A stretch of DNA of 64,000 nucleotides from Casuarina equisetifolia (Eukaryota > Streptophyta > Magnoliopsida > Fagales > Casuarinaceae): contig CM052354.1 in the NCBI GenBank assembly GCA_028551475.1, positions 9,259,172-9,323,171 of the forward strand, in the 5' to 3' direction. Numbering within the stretch: position 1 is the first letter of the stretch; each line of letters opens with the position of its first letter. Below are positions 21,725 to 32,199 of the stretch, piece by piece. The notes below the pieces were generated by a model. It did no database searches. It saw only the letters and a program-made list of their open reading frames with translations, and was not told the DNA's origin. The translations under genes and the position numbers were made by a program.

Positions 21725-23253
21725 TTAAAGGATGGTAGAAATTAAAGCAATGAAGTGTTGATAATGGGGTTTGCATTGGTCAAAGGAAAAATAGTTTGAA
21801 ATAGGGTAAAGGGAAGTGGAAAAGCTAGAGGGTAAAGTAGGACACAAATAATCAATAGTCCAAATGGGAGGTTTGGTAGGGTGACTATAGTAACAAATGA
21901 TTGCAAGTGAAGCAACATGAGAATGAGGAGGAATGACCTTAAGAAAAGGATTGTCAACTAAAGGATAGTGAGGTGTAGTAGGTGGAGAAAGAGGATTGGA
22001 AAGAGCAAGAGTAATGGAGTCTAGCTCAGGAAAAATAGGTTCATTACTGGGTAAAAAAAATGGTGAGTAGTCTTCCATAGGCAATATGATATGAGCTAAA
22101 AGGGTGGCTAAGTTGTCAAGGGACAAAGATGAAGACAAAAAGGCAAAAGGGAAGACATTTTCTTGAAAAAGGACATCACGACTAACAAAAATTTTTCTAA
22201 GGCATGATCAAAAATTTTGTATCCCTTTTGATAAGAGAGATAACTCATAGAAACATAAGGAATAGCCTAAGGATTGAACTTGTTATGTGCACCCAAAACA
22301 GTGGCATAAAACAACCAAAAACATGCAAGTGATCAAGGAGAGAAAGGATATCAAAAAGACACTTATAGGGCATAAGGCCACTGAGAGGAGAATAAGGTAA
22401 TTGATTAATGAGATAGGTGGCGATTAAAATGCATTCGCCTTAGAAACAAGGTAGGAGATGAGACTAAAAAAGCAAAACATAGGCAACATCCAACAAGTGA
22501 CGATGCTTGCATTCCATGACTCCATTTTGTTTGGGAGTGTGAAGAGCATAAGAACTCTTATGGATGATATCTTACAAAAGAAGGAAAAAAAAAGCACTCA
22601 GAAGAAAAAAATTCAATGTCATTATCAAAGCAAATGTGTTTGACAGTGGTGTTGAACTAAGTGTAGACCATGGAGAGGAAAGCTTGAATTTTGGAAATAA
22701 CTTGACTTTTTAATTGTAATAAAAAGGTCTAAGTGGCACAAGAAAAATCATCCACAATAGTCAAAAAGTAGTAGGCCCCATCATGGTTAGGATGGTGTTG
22801 AAAACCCTAAACATCTATATATGTGAATGAGTTCAAAAATTGAAATGGTTGCAATAGTCACATTTCAATTTAGATGTAAACGTGAGTCAAGTCAAAATTG
22901 ACCAATATGCATGATAGGGCTTTAGGTTTGGTCAGGTAAATGAATAGAAGGGGGAGAAACACATGGAAAATAGGAATCTAATAAATGTAAATTGCAATAA
23001 GATGATCACTAGCCCTATGGGCGATAATCCATTTAGAAGAAAAATGAGTCGAAGGTGAAAAAATACTTATCAAATTGGCATTAGGTTCAAAAAGGCCCAC
23101 TTGGTTCAACAAAGTAAACAACTTATGTTGTTGTTTAGTAGAAAGGGTGAGACTAGTAGAGCTGCCAAATATGCTACTCAAACTAATAAAAGCAAGCCCA
23201 AGTAAACCCATGCTAGGATGAGAGGGCAAAGAAGGCTTATGAAGTGAGGAAGG
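21725..23253 (-). pseudogene. COP-B integrase/linker and protease-side relics
   Basis: Minus-strand open pieces at 21725-22138 (serine/proline-rich, with PLVDNPFLKVIPPHSH), typical of the variable linker between copia integrase and RT, and at 22978-23229. Between them the sequence is frame-broken and I cannot place the integrase catalytic residues. Assignment rests mainly on position between RT and gag. Confidence 0.55.
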
Positions 23254-24300
23254 TGATAAATTTATTTTTATAAAGTTATTTTACCTATTTTTAGGTGATA
23301 AATAATGCAATGCTTATGAGAAAATATTTAAATTCCTCTTTATTTACTTAAATTTGCCTTGTTTTTGTAGAATAAGAAGACATGAAGAAAAAGAACAAAC
23401 ATGGAGAACCTAATGCTTATTATATGGCAAAATATGGTCAAAATATCAAGATTAAGAAAATTAAGATAGACTTAAGCTTTGGATGATTGTTATTAGATTT
23501 TTCATTGTTGTTAGGTTTTCTAAATGATTAAAAAACCTAGTCATGTTAGAAGTTCAAAGCCTAATTAATATCGGAGTTCAAAACCTAATTATTTTGCATA
23601 TGTAAAACCTACTTCTACTAGGATAGGAGATAAGTTGTTCCTCCTTAGTATTTCATTATGTTTTAGTTTACTTTTGTTATAGTTATGATGTAACCTAATT
23701 ATGATAGTATGAATCCTATGATTATTATGTTTTACAAGATATTTTGTTTATGTGAAATTACATATTACTATGTTTAACACTTTTAAGTGATTATCTACTA
23801 CTTAAATGATTTGATTTGCATTTTTTAGACTAACAAAAGATGATATGCAATTGCTTCTTGTAATATGTAACCATAAATTATATTGATAGACATATACCAT
23901 ATTGTTTATGTTGCTTTCAATGTAAATTAGGAATGTTCATAGATCCTAATACATTTAGCTTGTTTTAATTTACGTATAGAGATATAGTAAATTAATAAAC
24001 TAAATAAGTTCACTATGCCTAGACATAGATATTATCCCTTTTGTAAGTATACATAATCTACATTAGTATCTCGTAGTTATGGTGAAATTAGACACTCTAA
24101 CATGTTTCGTGTATTTAGTTTTATTAAATTTAGTTGGTTAGTTTATTCTTTATGAATTTAGTTTTTTAGATAAATTATAGGAGTTGTTCACCATTAATAA
24201 TTAATTGGCTTAGTAATCACCAATCTCTATAGGACGATATCTTACTCATCATTATATTACTTGTTCGACATGTTTACTTACATTTAAAATTCACCAAATA
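23254..24300 (+). mobile_element. solo Athila-like LTR inside COP-B
   Basis: Starts TGATAAATTTATTTTTAT and ends TTCACCAAATA. It aligns throughout with the ATH LTRs but is shorter (1047 bp) and diverged. Flanks are gaagg (23249-23253) and taagg (24301-24305), a 5-bp target duplication with one change. There is no internal sequence, so it is a recombined solo LTR. It splits COP-B near the gag/protease boundary. Confidence 0.85.
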
Positions 24301-25990
24301 TAAGGCCTAGTAAAAGACCCACTAAGAGAAGCCTGATCCATATATAGAGGCTAAAAGCCTAGAGGTGGAGAAAAGACTAGGGCTTCAATGGAGTTTTGAT
24401 AAGCTGCTGGCCCATTGGACTTTTGGTAAGAGCCTTCCCTTTGCTGACTAGGCTGCCAAACAAATGGATAGCCCACTAAGAGAAAATAAGACTCTTTTAC
24501 ATGGTCGAGCTTCTTGCAATTAGAGCAGGTGGGCCTAGAGGAGGATTGTTGGTGGCAAAGGGAACTTGGGTTGGCTCGAGCAAGCCCATGGGTGGAAGGT
24601 TGAATGGACCCATAAGCCTAACCTAACCTAAACCCGAACCAACCTGTGTGGGTGTTGTCTTGCTAAGGTGATGGAGAATTATTACCAATGCCATAATAAA
24701 GACTAGCAAAACTAGCAGGGTGACTGGAGAAATGGCCACTTCACTAGTGGAACTCCTACTTCGCCATAGAATAAGTGCCTTCTAATGTCAAAAAAGTTTC
24801 TCGAGAGAGCACCCAAGTACACAGGTTCTGGAATTCATCCAGGAGTCCCATGAGAGACTTTATGGACTACTCATCCTACTCATGAGATCAAAGGTGGTCA
24901 TTGACCTTGCAAGTACAATGGTCAATCACACTAAATGGGTAGTTACTAGGTGTGAAGATTGCCCTAAAAGGCCTTGAGGTGGATGAAAAAAGTGGTTAAT
25001 TCATCATTCATACAACCACTAGTGAGGCGCAAGTTAGCAATTGCCTAGTAATGGCCATAAATCTATGAACCATTAACTTTGTCAAATGATTCCTACAATA
25101 ATTCCCAAATTTCAATGATCAATTTGGGATGAGAAAGAAGACTCTCAAGTGATAATTCCATCGAGTTGATGAGCCAGGTGTCCACAGTGGCATGAACTAG
25201 TCCCAACAAGCTACCTCATTAGGGTCATTGATTGAACATAGGATTTGCCCAATATAGAAACCGAGCTTGTTTTAGGCAAGAAAAATGGTCCAGACTTAAT
25301 CCACCCAAAAATGGTAGTTTGCTTCTTTAGTGAGGTGGTAATAGATGATACTCCTAGATTACAAATCCACCAAGATAAGGTAATAGGGGTCGTAAGTTTG
25401 TAGTGAAAAGGGTGACTAGGGTGTAGAAGTGAAATTTAGGGTTGAATCAGCCAGAGTGAGGGAGAACGATGGTCAAAAAAGTATTACAGCAGTTAGGGTT
25501 CAAGTGGCAAAGGTGTAATTCGAAAAGGGGCTAAGGGTAAATCGGGAATTGAGAAAGTTGACAGTAGCTACAATTCGAGTGGCAAATATGAAATTGAAAA
25601 AAGGGCCTAGGGTAAATGACGAATTAAGAAAGTTGATGGCTTCTAGGGTTTTGGCAGAGTGGTAAATTAGAAAAAAGGTTTAGGGTAATTGGGAATTGCG
25701 AAAAAATGATAGCATTTAGGGTTTAAGTGGCAATATGCTAAATAAGAAAAAAGGTGAAGGATAGAATTGAGAAAAAAAATGGAGCATTGCTAGGGTTGCA
25801 ATGGCAAAATAGGAATTCTAAAAGGGATAAAGGGTAATTGGGAGAACATGAAAAAAAAAAATGCTAGCAAGGGTTTTAGGTAAATAAGCAAGAGAATGTG
25901 ATGATTTTTAAAGAGAGAAAAAAAAAAGGGCAATGATAAGAGAGCCTAATACACTTAAGAAAAGATGAAAAAAATAAGAGCAGAAGCATA
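24301..25990 (-). pseudogene. COP-B gag relic
   Basis: Minus-strand reading near 24475-24530 gives CSNCKKLDHVKESYFLVGYP, a copia gag zinc knuckle (CxxCxxxxHxxxxC) with the last cysteine replaced by tyrosine, followed by the usual LVGYP. The remaining 1.4 kb toward the primer site is degenerate with A-rich runs and no open frame. Confidence 0.72.
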
Positions 25991-26002
25991 AGGACTTAAC
26001 TA

Positions 26003-26015
26003 GGCTCCGATACCA
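26003..26015 (-). other. COP-B primer-binding site (initiator tRNA-Met)
   Basis: The minus strand reads TGGTATCGGAGCC next to the LTR end. It matches the initiator-Met primer site of plant copia elements (TGGTATCAGAGCC) with one change. Confidence 0.87.
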
Positions 26016-26263
26016 TATCACAAAATGAGAGGCAAAGTGTGGAAATTTCTCCCTCTATTGATATTGCAATGCTTTACACTATACAATTAGGGATCTTTAT
26101 ATAAATCTATGACAATGCTTTATATGGAAAACATAATAATGAAAAATATAGAGAACATTAATTGTGACATACAAAATTAAATCTAACATCACACTACGTA
26201 ATATTCCATATTACGTAGTAATGGCCATAAAGCACTATTGCTTTATGCTTCCTATTCCATAAC
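26016..26263 (-). mobile_element. COP-B 5' LTR
   Basis: Homologous to 19960-20176. It contains an extra segment with a perfect 12-bp inverted repeat (26193-26219) that the other LTR lacks. The outer end is placed at tattccataac by comparison with the left copy. Confidence 0.75.
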
Positions 26264-27090
26264 TATTGCATTCAAAAGCCTGACTTACAAAAGCCTTCAG
26301 GTCATGACCCATAAAGGTTCTTTCCCTGATACGGTGCACCTCAACCTGAGTAGGTCGATCGCCCATAATGAGCGTGCAGGTTTCGGATTACAACGGCATG
26401 GCTCCATGACTAAAACCAGTCCACCTTTTCCCACCATTCCTACAACTACAAGTAATAATTAAAACCCATTACTTAGCTTGTCCTTCTTTACGAGTGTCCA
26501 TTCCACATGCTTGGTTAAACATAAACTACTAACACAAAAGACTAAAACATGCTTGATCCTCACTCCACTGCGACCGGTAACAAAGAGCCATGATGATCTT
26601 GGGCTTAAAAGAATGCTATTACCCTTCATCCAATGTATATAAATGTGCTGCATTAACACCAAGAATTAGGAAGCACTTAGCAAGGCACCTAAGCAAAACA
26701 AATATGCCGAAATTGATGAAAGAGTTACAGCTATAAATTCATAAGCAGTCTATTCTACAAAGAAATTTTTGGGCCAATGGCCAAGGGAATCCATAAAGAA
26801 TTTTCATTATGCTTGAGCAACCTCTAATCATGCGACAATGTATGTCTCTACGGATTTAAACTTAAGTCATGGCCATTATGATCGTAGAAGCAGGAAACCA
26901 ACCAAAAATAACTCTTATTTTGAATAAATTCTTTAGTAACTATCAAAGGCAAAACTGAGTGCATGTTTGACTATAGGACGGTTTTCACTTTTCTATTCTT
27001 AGGACTCCATCAACTATATAGATTATTTATTTTACTTGGAACTAAATTACCAAAAGATTGAAAAAAAAATATTTTCAAAATAAGGTAGTT
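26264..27090. other. gene-free stretch
   Basis: Unlike its neighbours this stretch is not strongly AT-rich at its left end, but I recognise no gene, RNA or repeat. Open frames at 26238-26462 (+) and 26459-26662 (-) have no family motif. Confidence 0.45.
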
Positions 27091-27099
27091 AAAATACCA

Positions 27100-27312
27100 A
27101 TTTTATTTAGTAGAATAAGAAAAACAGTATATAAGAATACATCTCTATTTAAGAACATTAAACGCTCTTAGATAAATATTTTGTTATGTCATAACTGGAA
27201 GATTCCAATCTTAATTTTCTCTTACATGAATTGTAATGCTAAAGTATATTTCTAAGCTTTTATATTCTCTTATTTTTGTTAAATAAACTCACATATTCAT
27301 CAAAAAAAATAT
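27100..27312 (+). repeat. non-LTR retroposon 3' end (repeat R2, plus copy)
   Basis: Matches the reverse complement of about 56583-56775: shared blocks include gaacattaaac, attccaatcttaattttctc/attccaaattctattttctt and aaactcacatattcat. Both copies end in an A-run right after the last block. That is the expected 3' end of a LINE or SINE. No coding part is kept. Confidence 0.6.
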
Positions 27313-28589
27313 TTGAAAGACTTGTTATATTATATTGAAAAATACATGAGGATGAAAGCATTACAAGTGTACTAAAATGAGATGAGTAAAATTAGCGGAC
27401 AAAAACTCTTTATTCTTCCTCTCATTATGATGAGACATTGCTCCTTGGTATTATAAAAACGGGAATAATCTTGTATCTTGTAAAAAAAAAATCCATTTTG
27501 ATCCTTCTTGATTATTTACTCCTTTTGTTGTGTTGTTTGGCAACTATGGTTTTGATGGTGCGATTTATCAAACTTTAGGTAATGGAGTCTCAAGTAAAAT
27601 AATATAAACTCTTGAAAAAAAAAAAAAAAAAGTGAATACCCCTCAATAGTCAGGACATGCACTTATTCTTGTCCTTCATGGTGTAGATTCCATGTGTGAT
27701 CAATTGACCTGGGGATGCTTTTGGTTTCTTGTTTCTTTTTCCATTTCTTCTGACATGGTTGGCCTGCTGTCAATCAGTACAAATGGAAGCTCTGATCAAC
27801 GTGGAACTTCTAATGAGCACGCGATAAAGACATGACTGCATGCTTTGAAGGCATGAACAAGAAAATAAAAAGAATGACTCTACTCCGTCTTTTTCCTCCA
27901 GAGCATGCGCGAGAAAGCATGTCATTGCAAATGGGAGGGTAGAAAGTGCTTGTCAGGTTGGTGTGCACTGTGTTAACCAAGAAAAGGTGAATCATCGAGT
28001 CTCCCTTCAAATTGGGTTGTTTGTAGGGAACAATTGTGTTTATAAAGGAGATATTTGTTGATGTAGTGGATTCTTAGAGATAAAATTATGAATTTCATGA
28101 GTGATATTAAAATAAAAAGTTATAAAAAGTTATAAATAACATAAAGTATTTTAATACTTTCCTATTTTACCTTGATATGAAGTTATACTACACCTAAATC
28201 ATAGGCTATCAAAGGAGTTTGTTCAACTCAATCATAAAATTTCATGTTATGTTATAAAATTTATTTCCTTTTTAAACCTAAAGTACATCTCAATGACTAT
28301 GAGACACGTTGCTTGTTATGGTTTTAGATTGTAATAGGTATAGGCTTATTGAAAATTAAATTGATTATATATTCAAATGAAATATATTTCCACTAATTTT
28401 CATATTTAAGTCTTTCAACACAATAGTTAAGACACATAACTTAACCACTTGTTAATTTTCCGGCATTAGCGTACCATAAAGGCCCTCGCCCTGACGTATG
28501 TACGAATGAGATTTAGCCAGGTGTTTTCTTGCACGGCAAGAAACACATTTCTTATCACTTTAAGCTCACAGTTCCAGTGATTTATCAAG
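27313..28589. other. gene-free AT-rich stretch
   Basis: No gene or named repeat recognised. There is a 17-base A-run near 27617. The minus-strand open frame 27810-28010 shows no motif. Confidence 0.45.
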
Positions 28590-28940
28590 CAGGAAAATAC
28601 AAAGCACCTCCCTCTTTACAACTTTCACTTCATTGTCAATTGTTATCAATGAAAGGTTGTCGACTAGAAGGTTTCTTTCACCCAAATAGAGTGATTTGAT
28701 TAGGCTAGACAACATAGTATTCCTCTCATCCGTAGACCCATGTGGTTTTGATCTAAAAAAGAAAGCTAACTGGAACATTGAAGAGTTTGACACAAACTTC
28801 AAGACTTAAATTATAAAGCAGATGAAAGCTGAGTTGGAAGAACGCTATGAAAAGTGGCATGGTCTTCACAAACTCGACCCCACTGCCAAACTCCCCGAGA
28901 AAGTTATGTTTCCTGGTAACCAAACACCAAGCTGAGGAGA
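28590..28940 (+). repeat. dispersed repeat R3, copy 1
   Basis: Aligns with about 36880-37260. Shared blocks: atgaaaggttgtcga, acatagtattcctct, gagtttgacacaaacttcaa and gaaagc(t/g)gagttggaagaac. In both copies one frame reads MKAELEE(R/H)YEKW(H/R)GLHKL over about 35 codons. This copy is frame-broken right after that. Origin unknown. Confidence 0.6.
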
Positions 28941-29079
28941 AAGCGAGGGTGAATTAGATGCTATTCATTCTAAATGTTGCTATAAGGCTACAGGGTGAAC
29001 TTTCGATAAAAACTAGAAAGAAAGAGGTGATTTCCAGTGACCCTGTTGGGTTCCATTCATGCATTTGCCATGATGAAAA

Positions 29080-29420
29080 GCAAAAACTCACCATGGCAAT
29101 AAAGTGAATTTGGATGAACTATTTGTTTAATAGCAAAGCTATAAGAAGTTCGTAAAAAGTTTTTTCTTTTTTTTTTTTCATTGTGAAAGTTGATAAGAAG
29201 AATTAACCATGACAATAAAATGGATTTGAGTCCACTACCTATTTAACATCAAAGCTATTAAGAAATTCTTAAGAAATTTACTCTCCCCTCAAAAGTTGAC
29301 GGAAAGAGTTATTCATAACGGTGCAGTAAAGCTGCTAAGAAGCCCTAACACACTTATTCTTGACTCAAAAATTAATAAAAACAATTAACTATGACAATAA
29401 AGTGGATTTGGGTTAATTGC
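29080..29420 (+). repeat. degenerate tandem repeat, unit about 75-115 bp
   Basis: Four diverged copies marked by (c/t)catg(g/a)caataaa(g/a)tg at 29091, 29207, about 29314 (changed to ggtgcagtaaag) and 29388, each followed by a version of agctat(t/a)aagaa. There is no coding potential. Confidence 0.5.
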
Positions 29421-30120
29421 CTATTTAAAAAGAAGCTATTAACAAATTTATTCTTATTTTAAAAGTCAACTTATAGAGTGAAAAAACATACTCATATTTA
29501 ATTAAATATACACACTTATACCTTAATAATGTGATCTAGATATCTACCATGTCAACATGTGCCCCTACTATAATAGTCTAGTTTAGACTATCTCATGATG
29601 ATGCTATAGAAATATTAAAAATGAATTAAGCATAATATCATCTTAAGAAATTTATTTTCATCTTAAAAATTCAATTTATAAAGCAAGGAGAAACACTTAA
29701 ATTTAAGTACATGCACTCACAACTCATTAAAGCAAGGAGACCTATTCAAAATCTATAGACAAGAGAATGTATATTCTTGCCTAATCTAAAATTAGAATAT
29801 GTACCTCCATTTTCAATATAAGATAAGCATCCTCAACATTGTGGTGAGGGTTCATCACAACACATCACATAAGGAGATCATGGCCTTAATATTATATCAA
29901 AGCAAAGATATTCATCCTAAAACTTATCGGCAATAAGAGGCATACATCTATCATTAATAAAGCCAAGTTTACTATCTCCATTTCTAAACATCCTCAACAT
30001 TATCCATGTGAAATGTGAAATTAGACATCTTGCAACGAACTACACTTTCCAAATGAAACCCCTAAAGAACTATACTTTTCCAAATGACATCAAGAAATAC
30101 CAGCCCGTTCGTCATGAGAG
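29421..30120. other. gene-free AT-rich stretch
   Basis: No gene or clear repeat. GC content rises near 30100, just before the open frame at 30254. Confidence 0.45.
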
Positions 30121-30253
30121 GAGGATATAAGGAGAACCTCATCACCTCTGCTCTCAGCGTCATTTCACGTCCATACAAAGTTTTCTGATACCCCACCTCT
30201 ATCAAAATGCGGTCTCTCCCTGCAGCCTCATTCGTTTTTCACTCTTTTTCCCC

Positions 30254-30781
30254 ATGGCGACCACAACCTCGGCCATGCTGCACAGCTTCCCTTTTCATCT
30301 AGCCAATCACCAACACACAAAATTTTCCTTATTAGCTTGTACGAATTCGCTTGCGTGTATGCGTCAAGTTTCCACCTTGACTTTCGACGGGGGCCTTGCT
30401 TCATGCAGACAACCCCGTACTCACAAATTGGTCGCACCCAATACAGTCTTTGGACTCGGTTCCCGGTTCTTGCAAATGGATCCTCAGGAAACTTCCAGTA
30501 AGAGAGAAATTTCAATGAAATCGGCCGGCGCTGAAAGTGGTAGTCCTACCACGATCACTCAACGTGTATGTTGTTGTCTGAGTATGATTTATTTGAAGCA
30601 CGATGCAAGAAAAATCTTGGATGGAAACAAGCACTTGCCACTTGCCCAACTTGACAAGGATGCATACCTATATAATTGTTTTGATCCACGGGATCAGCTT
30701 ATTGATGACTGTACTTGCCTTCCATGTTTTTGTTTCTGTTACATTTTTTTGCTCGCTCAATTAAATCCTAACAAAGAGTGA
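30254..30781 (+). CDS. hypothetical; possible first exon of a plastid-targeted protein
   Basis: Not recognised as a family. The first about 90 residues begin MATTTSAMLHSFPFHLANHQ. They are rich in Ser, Thr, Ala and basic residues and poor in acidic ones, which resembles a plastid transit peptide. A TATA-like gatataagg lies about 130 bp upstream and the region has locally higher GC. A good splice-donor match (caacgt, then gtatgt) lies at about 30558-30570, so the real exon may end after about 105 residues; the cysteine-rich tail (RVCCCLSM, CLPCFCFCYIF) would then be intron. No downstream exon was identified. It may equally be a gene fragment. Confidence 0.35.
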   Translation: MATTTSAMLHSFPFHLANHQHTKFSLLACTNSLACMRQVSTLTFDGGLASCRQPRTHKLVAPNTVFGLGSRFLQMDPQETSSKREISMKSAGAESGSPTTITQRVCCCLSMIYLKHDARKILDGNKHLPLAQLDKDAYLYNCFDPRDQLIDDCTCLPCFCFCYIFLLAQLNPNKE

Positions 30782-30849
30782 AACTACAACACTCAATCAT
30801 GAAGTGCTTCAGAAAACAACAGGATTAAGCATTTGAGCATCAATTACAA

Positions 30850-31612
30850 TAAGATCGTAAGGATGCTATTTATGGAGGACAGCATACACCAACTCCCAAG
30901 CCGGCAAACGCACTTGTTCTATGATCAGAGGGAGAAATGACATGAGCAACGACGTTGCTTCCATTTGAATTAGGTGCGTTTGGGTGATCCTATAAACCAT
31001 TTAATCACCAACAATGGCTTCTCGAGATAAAAGGGTTGCTTCTAGACAAGCCCCAGATGAAGAGTGCGCAGACCTTCCATTTAATCTGTTCATACAACAA
31101 CAAAAAAAAAGCTTAGAAACACAGCTTGTTCCAAACCACATTGATCAATTGCCCTTCGAAATCACTACAAAACTTGCCTTTTTCTTTTCAAAGTAAGACA
31201 AAATCACCATCAGCTATTCTAATCAGTTGAGTTTTTCTCACATAAAGTGTGCTATATTATATCTCCATCAAAGATGAAGATATTTTGGTAGAGCATTCTT
31301 GCAAAGGAAAACTGACTTCAGCGTGTATTAGGTATCATATTATTCTTATACACCTTTTGCTACTCAGATGCTCAGCGAAACCGTTCTTTCTTTCTTTCTT
31401 TCTTTCTTTTTTCGGTTCACATCCTCTTCGTTGATGCCTTGTCTTAATTCAGGCTCTCCCCATAGGCTATATTAGCCAAAATGCAACAACTGCAGAGGAA
31501 AAGAATGCCTCTCATACGCCTCTTGAAATTCGTGAAAATGTCTAAAGTCGTTCTTTGTACACTAAATTAGGACTAAAAAGGTTTCTGGTTTCTGGTGGTA
31601 CCAATCTTTTAT
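30850..31612 (+). repeat. dispersed repeat R1, copy b
   Basis: Aligns in pieces with 61598-62460. Shared blocks include catgccttgtcttaattcag, ctctccccat, tatattagccaaaatgcaac, tctcatacgcctct and taaaaaggtttct. It lacks the segment equivalent to about 61770-62095. It contains a (TTTC)n microsatellite at 31385-31410. No convincing protein was found. Confidence 0.7.
31385..31410 (+). repeat. (TTTC)n microsatellite
   Basis: Six to seven TTTC units; absent from the homologous repeat copy near 62250. Confidence 0.9.
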
Positions 31613-31867
31613 CTACATTATTATTTTGCTCCCATCTGATGGAATTGAAGCTTGACCCATGATTACTCTGGGAATGGCCTGCCAAATGCAACAGTTCCAG
31701 TGGTATCATGCAAGTTAAAGACAATGAGACTAATGCACCCTGGTATTGCACGGTCCACGCGACTGTATACCCCGCAAGAAGTTTGAAATTCAGTCTCTGA
31801 TTCACACTTGTAAGTGTTTGATTCAAGGAAGACGTGTTTCTGTTGGTTTTGAAAACAAATGAAAGCT

Positions 31868-32190
31868 CCGATACCACTGTTGGTTTCCGAAAACAAAAGA
31901 AGCAAATTCGAGAGAACCCAAATAACACAAAATTTCGCTCAAACAATACAACCCAAAACAGGTTACAAAAACGGATTACAAAGATCCCTCGGAACTCTCA
32001 CTCACACAAGAACGAACATTCACACTAGACAAACTCAAAGCAGGGCAGAGTGAGGATAATATCATAAAACACAGTATGTACTCGCTGCAAAACTACTGAA
32101 ATAGACGCCACGCAAAGAGGTTCAAATGACCTACAAATCCATATCTTGAACCCCTACCTTAGCCTGTTAATAATATAGAAAATATCATGA
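31868..32190 (-). mobile_element. copia LTR fragment with initiator-Met primer site
   Basis: The minus strand reads GGAAACCAACA, then GTGGTATCGGAGC at about 31868-31881: an LTR end followed by an initiator-Met primer site. The LTR itself extends to the right, but its 5' start cannot be located; the end given is approximate. No copia protein follows on the left within 300 bp, so only the LTR/primer junction is kept. Confidence 0.55.
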
Positions 32191-32199
32191 CGTTATCAT

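Larger units (their letters stand above)
19960..26263 (-). mobile_element. COP-B: decayed Ty1/copia element on minus strand
   Basis: Two related LTRs (about 19960-20176 and 26016-26263) flank degenerate gag, integrase-linker, RT and RNase H sequence, all reading on the minus strand. The initiator-Met primer site lies next to the right LTR and a polypurine tract next to the left one, which fixes orientation. The LTRs are short (about 220-250 bp) and clearly diverged, so the element is old. A solo Athila-like LTR is inserted at 23254-24300. Confidence 0.87.
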
